From Acidobacteria bacterium UBA6911 (GTDB taxonomy: Bacteria; Acidobacteriota; UBA6911), in the NCBI GenBank assembly GCA_002451015.1, contig DKBB01000116.1, positions 7,629 to 31,374 of the forward strand: a stretch of 23,746 nt of DNA, in the 5' to 3' direction. The translations under genes were made by a program, and so were the position numbers. The notes below the pieces were generated by a model. It did not search any database. It saw only the letters and a program-made list of their open reading frames with translations, and was not told the DNA's origin. This document shows, in pieces, positions 16,765-23,746 of this stretch (position 1 is its first letter; each line of letters begins with the position of its first letter).

Positions 16765-16793
16765 ATAGTATGATCATAGCAAACCGGCGTCAA
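16765..16793 (-). promoter_or_regulatory. Sigma70-type promoter of the B12 uptake operon
   Basis: On the minus strand TTGACG (16793-16788) and TACTAT (16770-16765) are separated by 17 bases. Transcription would begin near 16758, exactly where the first riboswitch begins. No other good promoter was seen between here and btuB. Confidence 0.8.
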
Positions 16794-16857
16794 GAGGATT
16801 CCATAACAACCGATATCAAGAATTCTGACCTGTGATTTCAGAACGTGGGCAAGTTTG

Positions 16858-17012
16858 CAGGTTTGAAGGTACTGTTCATAGGTTACAAGTTACAGGTTTC
16901 TGCATACCTTCACCCCATGCATTTGAAAACTATTAACCCATAGTTCATCAATCTTCCGCTTTTCTCTGAGCTCGGCTTTAAAACTTGAACTTCAAACCTG
17001 GAACTTGTTACC
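16858..17012. repeat. Imperfect inverted repeat in a 400-base non-coding stretch
   Basis: CAGGTTTGAAG (16858-16868) is matched by CTTCAAACCTG (16990-17000), and the 19-base GGTTACAAGTTACAGGTTT (16881-16899) is the reverse complement of 16994-17012 with two mismatches. The pieces overlap and are out of order, like a decayed composite repeat of AACTTG/ACCTG units. No reading frame or RNA gene is recognised in 16801-17212. Confidence 0.5.
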
Positions 17013-17050
17013 AGAGCTTGGCAACCTGTGAACTGTGAATAATCTCCCCA

Positions 17051-17080
17051 TTTCAAGTATTTTACATCGGATAGTATAAA
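17051..17080 (+). promoter_or_regulatory. Possible promoter of the ZIP transporter gene
   Basis: TTTCAA (17051-17056) and TATAAA (17075-17080) with an 18-base spacer lie about 130 bases upstream of the start. This is a weak match found by eye; no metal-regulator site was recognised. Confidence 0.25.
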
Positions 17081-17212
17081 TAGTTGCGAAGACGCCGGGG
17101 TCCATATTACGGTAGAATCCGGTGCTTAGACAGGTACCCGGCATGGGCTGCCCGATTACGGATGCCATCCTACATTTCCCGCCGGACGGAAGGACAGGGC
17201 CAGAGACAAACC

Positions 17213-18019
17213 ATGAACACGGACAATGTTTTATTCGCTTTGGGAGTAACGTTTTTTGCCGGGCTGTCCACCGGCATCGGCAGCGTCATGTCTTTTATGT
17301 CGACAAAGTTCAATCCGAAATTCCTGGCCGGGTCCCTGGGCTTTTCAGCCGGAGTGATGATCTACGTTTCACTGGTTGAAATATTCGCGAAGGCCAAGGA
17401 TTCATTGACGATGGCATACGATGTCAGAGTCGGATACACCTATACGGTGATCTCTTTTTTCGCGGGCATCGCCCTGATCGCCCTGATAGACAAACTGATT
17501 CCCTCATTCGAAAACCCGCACGAGATCAGGAATATCGACATCAAGAATATCGGTCCGGATAATGACAGAAGGCTGCTGCGCATGGGCCTTTTTTCCGCGC
17601 TCGCCATTGCGATCCACAATTTCCCGGAAGGGCTGGCCACTTTCATGGGCGCCCTGTCGGACCCGGCACTAGGCGTCAGCATAGCCGTGGCAATTGCCAT
17701 CCACAATATACCGGAAGGTATCGCTGTCTCCGTCCCGGTCTACTACGCTACGAAGAACCGCAACAAGGCCTTCTGGTTGTCCTTTCTTTCAGGATTGGCG
17801 GAACCCGTAGGCGCAATCCTCGGGTACTTCATATTGCGGAACATCTTCAGTAACGCCACTTTCGGGATGATCTTTGCATCCGTTGCAGGAATTATGGTTT
17901 ATATCTCGCTCGACGAGCTGCTTCCCACTGCCGAAGAATACGGGGAACACCACATCGCCATCAGCGGGTTGATCGGCGGCATGGCGGTGATGGCCGTAAG
18001 CCTGCTGCTTTTTGTTTAA
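17213..18019 (+). CDS. zupT: ZIP-family metal transporter (ZupT-like)
   Basis: The 268-residue product is a bacterial ZIP permease of the ZupT group, which brings zinc and other divalent metals into the cytoplasm. It has about eight transmembrane helices. The metal-site motifs are [14 protein letters not shown] and [14 protein letters not shown] in the central two helices, followed by [26 protein letters not shown] near the N-terminus is also typical. Between the third and fourth helices is a cytoplasmic loop that is charged ([12 protein letters not shown] onward) but not histidine-rich. The start at ATG 17213 is chosen because it begins the first helix region; the frame continues upstream to 17084 with arginine-rich, non-family sequence. 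The ribosome site is weak. The gene stands alone, and no terminator other than an A/T-only stem follows it. Confidence 0.93.
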   Translation: MNTDNVLFALGVTFFAGLSTGIGSVMSFMSTKFNPKFLAGSLGFSAGVMIYVSLVEIFAKAKDSLTMAYDVRVGYTYTVISFFAGIALIALIDKLIPSFENPHEIRNIDIKNIGPDNDRRLLRMGLFSALAIAIHNFPEGLATFMGALSDPALGVSIAVAIAIHNIPEGIAVSVPVYYATKNRNKAFWLSFLSGLAEPVGAILGYFILRNIFSNATFGMIFASVAGIMVYISLDELLPTAEEYGEHHIAISGLIGGMAVMAVSLLLFV

Positions 18020-18287
18020 ATAAAAACAAACCTTGTTTCAGAAATCTCTCACGCGCTCTTAGGCACTCCCGGTGACACAAATAACGGTGTTGCCGAAAAA
18101 TGACCGTATACGGTTTGGCGGATTCGCAAATCTGCTGGATTCGTTCTGGGGCTAAAGTTGAAAGTTAAAAAGCCGTCCACAGTCGAACGTCTGAAGTCAA
18201 AGCCCTTTCCATAAGATAAGGTTTTTAAACTCAGATCTTGGACTTTCGGCCTTTTATTAAGGAACAAAAGCACTGAAGTCGTTTTCT

Positions 18288-19394
18288 CTACCGAAGCCTG
18301 ATCAAACCCATCTTTAATAGCTTGTCGAGAGCCTGCAGGATTTCCAGCTCTCTTAAAGGAGAAAGCATCACAATCGATTTCGTATCCCAAGTCCCGTTGA
18401 TTCTGGAGGCGACAAACCCTTCTTCGTGGGAAAGGTTGTGGTGGGTGAGCGTTGAAACGGGAACAAGGAAATACGGCACTTTTTTCGAGGGTATCGTGCT
18501 TTTGTAGTATTCCTGGCACAGAGCTTTCTCGGCCTGTTCGAGCTGCTCGGAAGCCCATGCGTTCTGGGGATCGCGGCGAACCACCTCCTGAAACACCGTG
18601 ATGGCCTCTTTGTAACGGTTTTCCTTCAGAAGATTCTGGCCCTTGTTGAACAATGAAGCGGGGCTCTCATCCTCTTCTATGATGGTTTTCTGCACATTGG
18701 CTATTTCTACGATTTCCTTTTCATAGAGCTGGAAAAGCTCAAAACAGACCATAAAATCGGAGCCGTGCAGTTCCAGTATGATTTCCGATATCGGCTTATT
18801 AAGGGTCAAAAGAAACAGCAGTTTCTTCTGCATCGGCGTGAGATTATGACTCTTCAGGTTCGCATCGTTGCGCAAAGACAGAACAATGTCATTGCTGGGG
18901 AGAACCTTACGGATACGGGTCCATTCGTCCTTGCGCCGGACCCCCTCAAAAAGAATCGCATTTATTTCGGCATTGATCAGGATTAAGTCCTTATTCTGAT
19001 AGGGTTTGTCGGAAAAGTGGAAATACCCGTCCTCCCAGAGAAACAGTTCGTAGATAACCTCCTCGGTCCTCTTGACCAGGGCATTTTCAACATCCTTCTT
19101 AGAAACGAATTTCTGTTGAACGATGATATTAACCAGATTCTCCCCTGTTTTCAGGTGCAACTCCAATACCTTCTTAAGCTGGGCTTCGGTTAATATGCCT
19201 TGAAAAATCAGAAATTGTCCCAGTTGCTTGGTCGGATCATTCGACAGGGAAGAAATGATTCTCCCGTTCTTCAAGTAAATGTAAACCTTGGTTTTATCCA
19301 GAACGAAAGCCAGGGAACCGGTTTTTCTTCCAATGGTTACCCATTGGAGAACCTCCGCCAGATCCATGGTTTTCAGCCTTCCCGACAATGACAT
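18288..19394 (-). CDS. DUF4388 domain protein with TPR-like segment
   Basis: The product from ATG 19394 is 368 residues. It opens with MSLSGRLKTMDLAEVLQWVT and IGRKTGSLAF, the usual beginning of DUF4388 (PatA-like N-terminal) proteins, which occur in deltaproteobacterial regulatory and motility proteins. Residues to about 150 complete that domain (GRIISSLSNDPTKQLGQFL, TEEVIYELFLWEDGYFHF). A helical middle region follows, then one TPR-like pair (SLFNKGQNLLKENRYKEAIT, FQEVVRRDPQNAWASEQLEQ), and a C-terminal segment ending in LDKLLKMGLIRLR. No catalytic motif is visible. A longer form from ATG 19550 would add a hydrophobic helix (MQAGIIAGILFILNGIFLQ) and could be membrane-bound; the ribosome site for 19394 (GAGGAAGGG) lies rather far upstream. 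The cellular role is unknown. Confidence 0.8.
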   Translation of the reverse strand: MSLSGRLKTMDLAEVLQWVTIGRKTGSLAFVLDKTKVYIYLKNGRIISSLSNDPTKQLGQFLIFQGILTEAQLKKVLELHLKTGENLVNIIVQQKFVSKKDVENALVKRTEEVIYELFLWEDGYFHFSDKPYQNKDLILINAEINAILFEGVRRKDEWTRIRKVLPSNDIVLSLRNDANLKSHNLTPMQKKLLFLLTLNKPISEIILELHGSDFMVCFELFQLYEKEIVEIANVQKTIIEEDESPASLFNKGQNLLKENRYKEAITVFQEVVRRDPQNAWASEQLEQAEKALCQEYYKSTIPSKKVPYFLVPVSTLTHHNLSHEEGFVASRINGTWDTKSIVMLSPLRELEILQALDKLLKMGLIRLR

Positions 19395-19639
19395 ACGGCT
19401 CTTTGACCCTTCCTCACTTTTTCCGGTTGAGGATACAACCCCAGTATGCTTATCGGAACCAGTGCGGGCATCAATTAACAATCGAAACTCCGTTTGGAGA
19501 AAAATACCGTTGAGGATAAACAGGATGCCCGCGATAATGCCCGCCTGCATATTCTTTTGTCGGGGAATTTGTTTTGCAGAGAGGATCTTTTTGTCGTTTT
19601 AGTGTATAAATCAGGGGGGTTATATAAAAGGGGAAATCC

Positions 19640-20224
19640 TTGATTCTTACATATGCAAACCAATTGACAATCCTACGGATGCTTTTTGTTCCGTGTTTTG
19701 TCCTTCTAATGATTTACGAACACCCAAAAGCTGCGACCGTACTGTTTCTGATAGCAGCGGTTACGGATGGCCTGGACGGCCTGATTGCCCGGAAACTGCA
19801 GCAGAAAACCGTCCTGGGATCCTTTCTAGACCCCATGGCGGACAAGCTATTACTGACAGCCGCGTTTATAACACTCACCGTCCCTTCCGTACCCGTGGTT
19901 CTGCATATTCCAACATGGCTGACCGTCTGGACAATCAGCCGGGATGTTCTTATCGCGCTTTCCGCTCTGATTATTCATCTACAGACCCAGCATTCCCAGT
20001 TCCCGCCCAGTTTCCTGGGCAAGTGCACCACGGCGCTGCAGCTCGTTACGGTGGGCGTATGCATGCTGGCGAACTTCTATGCCAACTTTGCAATGGCTAT
20101 ATTCGATTTCGTCACTTACACCACACTCGTCCTGACTTTCGCTTCAGGGCTGCACTACGCCTACAGGTCCATAAAAATCATTGCCTCATACCAGGAAGCC
20201 GGGAATGTCTCATCAGGGGATTAA
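19640..20224 (+). CDS. pgsA: CDP-diacylglycerol-glycerol-3-phosphate 3-phosphatidyltransferase PgsA
   Basis: PgsA makes phosphatidylglycerophosphate from CDP-diacylglycerol and glycerol-3-phosphate in the inner membrane. The 194-residue product has the CDP-alcohol phosphotransferase motif D-x2-D-G-x2-A-R-x8-G-x3-D-x3-D, seen as TDGLDGLIARKL followed by GSFLDPMADK, and the usual beginning ANQLTILRMLFVPCF. Several hydrophobic helices follow. The start is TTG at 19640, supported by AAGGGG seven bases upstream; there is no in-frame ATG near. The last 20 bases overlap the next gene. PgsA is chosen over other family members by length and the NQLTILR beginning, but substrate is not proved. Confidence 0.9.
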   Translation: MILTYANQLTILRMLFVPCFVLLMIYEHPKAATVLFLIAAVTDGLDGLIARKLQQKTVLGSFLDPMADKLLLTAAFITLTVPSVPVVLHIPTWLTVWTISRDVLIALSALIIHLQTQHSQFPPSFLGKCTTALQLVTVGVCMLANFYANFAMAIFDFVTYTTLVLTFASGLHYAYRSIKIIASYQEAGNVSSGD

Positions 20225-21512
20225 AATTCTTGAGGTGGAAAAAGGATCGGCGGCAGAAAAGGCAGGCCTTATTCCCGGAGAGAGAGTACTGGAAGCGGAC
20301 GGCCATGAAATCACTGACGAGCTTGCTCTCCGTTTCTACCTTGCCGATGAAACCGTCGATCTTTTGGTTCGCCGGGCGGACGGTCGGCATGAACATCTGA
20401 ACGTTGATTTATCTGAAGGGGAGACTCTGGGTATCCGCGTTGAGGAGTTTAAAACCCGCACATGCAACAACGCCTGTCTTTTCTGCTTTGTCGACCAGCT
20501 CCCTGCAAGAGTTCGCCCGACTCTACGGATTAAGGATGATGACTATCGCCTCTCTTTTCTCCACGGAAATTACATCACTTTGACCAACCTGAACGCCAAG
20601 GACATCGCCCGCATTATCGAGCTGCGGCTATCCCCCCTGTATGTATCCGTCCACGCCATCGAGCCGGATCTGCGGACCCGGATTCTCGGAAGGAAAAAAA
20701 AGGATGATCTCACCGGCAAGATTGCAAGGCTGACGGATCACCGGATCAGGCTCCACGCCCAAATTGTTGTAATGCCCGGAATAAACGACGGCAAGCACCT
20801 GGAAAAAACCGTTGCGGACCTTCATGGTTTTTACCCAGGCCTTCAGTCGGTCGCCGTCGTACCCGTGGGGCTGTCTGACCACGGATTTCCAAGAAAACGC
20901 TTAAAACCGGTGACGCCGGCATACTGCAGGAAAACCGTCCGGCTGATCGCACCGTGGCAGGAGCGCTTCCGCAAGAAGAATGACGAGACGTTCGTGTATC
21001 TAGCCGATGAATTTTACATCCAGGGCGGCATCCCCCTGCCGTCATCCGAGCATTATGACGACTTCGCTCAAATCGAGGACGGCGTGGGCATGGTCCGCGC
21101 GTTCCTGGACGCGTTCGAAATCCAACGGAAACATCGAAAAAAGCCGTGCAATGCCCTGCGGGGGACGCTGGTTACCGGAAAACTCTTCTATCCGTTCCTC
21201 CGGAACTGCATAGACCGTTTCAACCGGAAATTCGGCTCACACCTCGAGGTCTGCAGTGCAAAAAATACCTTTCTGGGGAAAAACATTACAGTTGCAGGTC
21301 TCTTGTCAGGACAGGATATTCAATCTGCCTTACGGGGAAAGCGTCTCGGAAATTTTGTGATAATCCCTCAGGATGCCCTCTCTGCAACAGACGAGATTCT
21401 GCTGGACGATTTGTCTCTTTGCGATCTTTCCGTTTCCCTTGGGAAACCTGTCTATTCGAGCGGACGAACGGTTCGGGAATTCTTCGAGCTTCTTTTTAAA
21501 CTTGCGAAATAA
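20205..21512 (+). CDS. PDZ / radical SAM-like / DUF512 protein
   Basis: The 435-residue product has an N-terminal PDZ-like domain (about 5-70: KILEVEKGSAAEKAGLIPGE), then the cysteine cluster C87-x3-C91-x2-C94 in TCNNACLFCFVDQLP, which would hold a 4Fe-4S cluster as in radical SAM enzymes, then DDDYRLSFLHGNYITLTNL, SVHAIEPDLR, QIVVMPGINDG and SVAVVPVGLSDH. The C-terminal DUF512 region has ADEFYIQGGIPLPSSEHYDD, QIEDGVGMVR, TGKLFYP and a typical end VYSSGRTVREFFELL. This is a widespread conserved family with no settled biochemical function that I can state. The start at ATG 20205 has AGGA upstream and lies within pgsA, so the two genes are probably co-translated. Confidence 0.92.
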   Translation: MSHQGIKILEVEKGSAAEKAGLIPGERVLEADGHEITDELALRFYLADETVDLLVRRADGRHEHLNVDLSEGETLGIRVEEFKTRTCNNACLFCFVDQLPARVRPTLRIKDDDYRLSFLHGNYITLTNLNAKDIARIIELRLSPLYVSVHAIEPDLRTRILGRKKKDDLTGKIARLTDHRIRLHAQIVVMPGINDGKHLEKTVADLHGFYPGLQSVAVVPVGLSDHGFPRKRLKPVTPAYCRKTVRLIAPWQERFRKKNDETFVYLADEFYIQGGIPLPSSEHYDDFAQIEDGVGMVRAFLDAFEIQRKHRKKPCNALRGTLVTGKLFYPFLRNCIDRFNRKFGSHLEVCSAKNTFLGKNITVAGLLSGQDIQSALRGKRLGNFVIIPQDALSATDEILLDDLSLCDLSVSLGKPVYSSGRTVREFFELLFKLAK

Positions 21513-21601
21513 CCTTCGACCTTTTCTTACTGCTGACTGCTTGCGATGAGCGCAGTCGAAAATCCACCGACCGCCGGCTCATTTTCTCTTCATTTTGAAC
21601 A

Positions 21602-21622
21602 GGGCGAACCCTGTGTTCGCCC
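21602..21622. repeat. REP-like hairpin, copy 2
   Basis: GGGCGAA (21602-21608) and TTCGCCC (21616-21622) around a 7-base loop ending in TGTG. The stem is identical to the copy at 3365-3385. It lies between the convergent radical SAM and pspC genes. The surrounding 174 bases hold no gene that I can see. Confidence 0.6.
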
Positions 21623-21686
21623 CTGCGATCGTCCGGCGCCTTTTTTAGGGATTCCGAATCCCGATCAGAGTACTGCGGACTGCTTT

Positions 21687-22226
21687 TTACGATGCATGAA
21701 ACGGGGCGCCGCGGGCTTCGGCATGCTGTTCGGGCGTGTAGGCGACCGGCACCAGGAACATCATGGCGACATAGACCAAAGCAAATGCCCCGACCGAGAA
21801 AATGGCAAGCAGAACAAATATCGTGCGGACTATATCAACGTCCAGATCCGCATAAGCCGCCAAACCTGTGCAGACACCCGCAATCTTCTGTCCCTCCCTG
21901 ATGCGGTAAAGCCTCTTGGCCCCGCGCCCGGACGCACCGGAAGCTTCGGATTCCCCTCCAGGCTCCCCTTCCCCAGCATCCACCATTCCAACTTCCTTTA
22001 ATACTTCTTCCACTTCTTCGGAACTGATAACGCTTTTGTGGGAACACAGGCATCCTGTGAACTTCTCGCCGATCGATTGCTCCAGATCTCTTATGATATC
22101 CGTCCGATCCGGATTGGTCTTCAAACGCGCTTCCGCCCGTTCCATATATCGGAACAGGCTATCGTATCCGGGCTCTTCCACATGGTATGCCATGCCGTTC
22201 AGGCTGACGGTAATAACTTTTTTCAT
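21687..22226 (-). CDS. PspC domain membrane protein
   Basis: The 179-residue product has a PspC domain at 105-162: RLYRIREGQKIAGVCTGLAA, YADLDVDIVRTIFVLLAIF, then a second hydrophobic stretch GAFALVYVAMMFLVPVA. PspC-domain proteins are inner-membrane stress-related proteins, some of which signal in the phage-shock response. The N-terminal 80 residues (VITVSLNGMAYHVEEPGYDS, LEQSIGEKF, ISSEEVEEVLKEVGMVD) are the cytoplasmic segment often found in Bacteroidetes-like and delta PspC proteins. A Gly/Glu/Ser-rich linker joins the two. The ATG at 22226 overlaps the padR stop (ATGA), so it is coupled to the regulator. No pspA or pspB is nearby. Confidence 0.9.
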   Translation of the reverse strand: MKKVITVSLNGMAYHVEEPGYDSLFRYMERAEARLKTNPDRTDIIRDLEQSIGEKFTGCLCSHKSVISSEEVEEVLKEVGMVDAGEGEPGGESEASGASGRGAKRLYRIREGQKIAGVCTGLAAYADLDVDIVRTIFVLLAIFSVGAFALVYVAMMFLVPVAYTPEQHAEARGAPFHAS

Positions 22227-22555
22227 GATTGTCGCCCCAATTGCTGTATTTGGTCGGAAAGGTGTTTCCAGTACTCCCCAAACACCACCAGTTGCTTTCT
22301 ACCGTTGCCGGTCAACATATAGTACTTGCGCGGAGGCCCGGCATCCGATTCCTGCCATTCGTAGCTCAAAACATCCTCGCGGCACATCCGGCTCAAAAGC
22401 GGGTATAACGTGCCTTCCTGAGTGGCGAATTCCGTGTTTCTCAACCGCTGCAGTATATCCGCGGCATAGACCTTGTCGGCGGAGACGACTTTGAGAATCG
22501 CATATTCCAACAATCCCTTGCGAATGGCGCTGTATTTATTACTATTCATATTCAT
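22223..22555 (-). CDS. PadR-family transcriptional regulator
   Basis: The 110-residue product is a PadR winged-helix protein of the short type: RKGLLEYAILKVVSADKVYA, ADILQRLRNTEFATQEGTLY, PLLSRMCREDVLSYEW, then GPPRKYYMLTGNGRKQL and a final helix for dimerisation. The motif EGTLYPLLSRM is diagnostic. PadR proteins are mostly repressors of a neighbouring operon. The start at ATG 22555 has AAAAGGT eight bases upstream; an ATG two codons later is possible. It is followed with a 4-base overlap by the pspC-domain gene, a pairing common in many bacteria. Confidence 0.93.
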   Translation of the reverse strand: MNMNSNKYSAIRKGLLEYAILKVVSADKVYAADILQRLRNTEFATQEGTLYPLLSRMCREDVLSYEWQESDAGPPRKYYMLTGNGRKQLVVFGEYWKHLSDQIQQLGRQS

Positions 22556-22562
22556 CCATAAT

Positions 22563-22604
22563 ACCTTTTTAAGAAAAGGTAGTGTTTTATAAAAAGAATG
22601 TCAA
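22563..22604 (-). promoter_or_regulatory. padR-pspC promoter with overlapping palindrome
   Basis: On the minus strand a perfect TTGACA (22604-22599) lies 17 bases from TACCTT (22581-22576). The palindrome ACCTTTT/AAAAGGT (22563-22569 and 22574-22580, 4-base centre) overlaps the -10 box and also contains the ribosome site of padR. A PadR dimer bound here would block its own transcription; this is inference from position and symmetry. Confidence 0.55.
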
Positions 22605-22658
22605 GAAATAATGAAAGAGGGTCGAGGTTCCGCGTTGAAAATAAGCAAAGCGGATGAA

Positions 22659-23558
22659 TTAATCGCGGGCTTTTCGAATCATTCCTGCCAGGTCGAACCG
22701 GGTGAAAAAAAAGAGGGTATTGTACTCGTAGGAAACACTCCGGCTGTAACCGAACGAAAGAGCGACGTTTGGCGAGGGATAGATATCCATCCAGGCGGAA
22801 AAGCCATGATCCCTGAGGTCGTCGGCTTCGGCAACGGTGTAGGCAAAATCTTCATACATCCATCCTCTGCGATTTCCGCTGCCGGATTCTCCCGATGTCG
22901 GAGCTCCCTGTCGGAACTTTCTGCTGAAGATTTCCTGATCCCCACTGGGCGTGACGGCATAACCGGAGGCCCCGAAACCGAGCCACCGGACGGGATCGAA
23001 CAACAGGCCCCCTTCAAATTGACCGACAAGTCCGAGCGAGGAAAAAGGACGGGAGAGAAAGTGCGTATCGGAAATTGAATTGGCAATGCCCGCGCTTCCA
23101 AAGGGCGTCCAGTCACCCAGACTGTATTCGAAATAATTATTCCAATCGTATGTTACCTTTCCGGTGCTAAAACCTTCGTCTTTGTCGCCTGTTGGAGCCG
23201 CGACCCGGACACTGCTGCTGAAATACCAGTTGGGATGGGGAGTCATCACGGTCAGATCGAAATATAGATTCCCGATACCGGCCTTTGAAGTCATTCCTTC
23301 TTCATCGTTTTCATCAATCAGACGGACAAAATATACGGGCAATCCGGCGGTGATTTCAAAGTGACGATTGAACTGATAGCCGCCGGTTGTATTCAGTTTG
23401 AACTGCCAGCCCGGATCGTAGTAGGAACCGGAAAATCCCATAAAAAAAATGGAACCCCGTTCTCCTCCGGCAGCAAGAGAGAATCCAGGAAAAAACACCA
23501 GCATCGTGATCATGGAGATACAAATTGCGAAAAACTTCACATACTGCGCGCCAGGCAT
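22659..23558 (-). CDS. Putative outer-membrane beta-barrel protein
   Basis: The 299-residue product has a signal peptide (MPGAQYVKFFAICISMITML then VFFPGFSLAAGG) and a body of alternating hydrophobic/polar strands rich in aromatic residues and glycine (GSYYDPGWQFKLNTTGGYQF, YFSSSVRVAAPTGDKDEG, TYDWNNYFEYSLGDWTPFGS, VALSFGYSRSVSYEYN), which is the pattern of a transmembrane beta-barrel. The overall plan resembles the family of outer-membrane transporter-like proteins related to phenol-degradation MetA-type barrels, but I do not recognise a specific family. The start at ATG 23558 follows GGGGGA seven bases upstream; ATG 23582 is an alternative with GGAGGG placed too far away. The role is unknown. 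It runs in the same direction as padR-pspC but 103 bases before padR. Confidence 0.72.
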   Translation of the reverse strand: MPGAQYVKFFAICISMITMLVFFPGFSLAAGGERGSIFFMGFSGSYYDPGWQFKLNTTGGYQFNRHFEITAGLPVYFVRLIDENDEEGMTSKAGIGNLYFDLTVMTPHPNWYFSSSVRVAAPTGDKDEGFSTGKVTYDWNNYFEYSLGDWTPFGSAGIANSISDTHFLSRPFSSLGLVGQFEGGLLFDPVRWLGFGASGYAVTPSGDQEIFSRKFRQGAPTSGESGSGNRRGWMYEDFAYTVAEADDLRDHGFSAWMDIYPSPNVALSFGYSRSVSYEYNTLFFFTRFDLAGMIRKARD

Positions 23559-23649
23559 ACGAATTCCCCCGATCCAGTTCATATTATAAAATTACCCTCC
23601 GTATCGGTATAACACCAAATCCATCCGAGGGTTCCGATAAAATTTCCAA

Positions 23650-23658
23650 ATTATAGCA
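23650..23658 (-). promoter_or_regulatory. Extended -10 promoter upstream of the outer-membrane protein gene
   Basis: The minus strand reads TGCTATAAT, a perfect TGnTATAAT extended -10 (23658-23650), about 90 bases upstream of ATG 23558. No -35 match is seen, as is common for extended -10 promoters. The rest of 23583-23746 holds nothing recognisable. Confidence 0.4.
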
Positions 23659-23746
23659 TTCCGGGCCACCGACCGCGGCCTGCAGAGTGCAGACTACACT
23701 AGAAAAGCCTTGTAATGCGCTTCCTACTCTTGCAGAATTTATCCCC

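Noticed and set aside
18001..18043. TTTGTTT/AAACAAA stem at the end of zupT
   Set aside because: The stem is A/T only and has no following T-run, so it is not a convincing terminator.
18103..18114. Perfect 12-base palindrome ACCGTATACGGT in the gap between zupT and the DUF4388 gene
   Set aside because: It lies between the 3' ends of two convergent genes, where an operator is unlikely, and lacks terminator features; a chance event is plausible.
7327..21566. Exact 14-base repeat CAGTCGAAAATCCA at 7327-7340 and 21553-21566
   Set aside because: About one such match is expected by chance in a window of this size, and the flanks do not align.
1..23746. CRISPR arrays, tRNA or rRNA genes, insertion sequences, phage genes
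   Set aside because: No regularly spaced repeats, tRNA-like gaps, transposase frames or phage proteins were seen in any gap.

Overview
The window reads as a piece of a Gram-negative chromosome with moderate to high GC content. A TonB-dependent outer-membrane receptor, an ExbB/ExbD/TonB energiser set, a second outer-membrane protein and SusB-type GH97 chemistry all require an outer membrane. The mix of a PurM domain of the Bacteroidetes-like branch, a DUF4388 protein, a PDZ/radical SAM DUF512 protein and dispersed REP-like hairpins suggests a deltaproteobacterium (Desulfobacterota-like). This placement is inference; there is no rRNA or other marker to fix it.

Left part (1-8907). A gene cut by the left edge (minus strand) encodes a GntR/YtrA-type DNA-binding domain joined in frame to a PurM (AIR synthase) domain, with a good promoter overlapped by an inverted repeat. 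Then come tsaD (tRNA t6A, minus), mtnA (methionine salvage, plus), cobQ (cobyric acid synthase, minus), a secreted GH97 alpha-glycosidase (plus) and a GT-C membrane glycosyltransferase (plus). These are mostly single genes with no shared operon.

Centre (8914-16793, minus strand). This is the core of the window: a compact cobalamin acquisition operon. A sigma70-type promoter starts RNA at a first cobalamin riboswitch, which is followed by a strong intrinsic terminator, a second cobalamin riboswitch, and then btuB, exbB, exbD, tonB, btuF, btuD, btuC and cobO. Most junctions overlap or touch, except for a 165-base gap before btuD. The products can import a corrinoid across both membranes with a dedicated energiser, then adenosylate it; the separate cobQ acts on adenosylated corrinoid.

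Right part (16801-23746). A 400-base gap holds a decayed inverted repeat. It is followed by a ZIP-family metal transporter, a DUF4388/TPR protein, pgsA overlapping a PDZ/radical SAM/DUF512 gene, a padR-pspC pair with a palindrome on its promoter, and a gene for an outer-membrane beta-barrel-like protein. Two copies of a GGGCGAA/TTCGCCC hairpin lie after mtnA and after the radical SAM gene.

The observations most worth checking are the GntR-PurM fusion and the tandem cobalamin riboswitches separated by a terminator.
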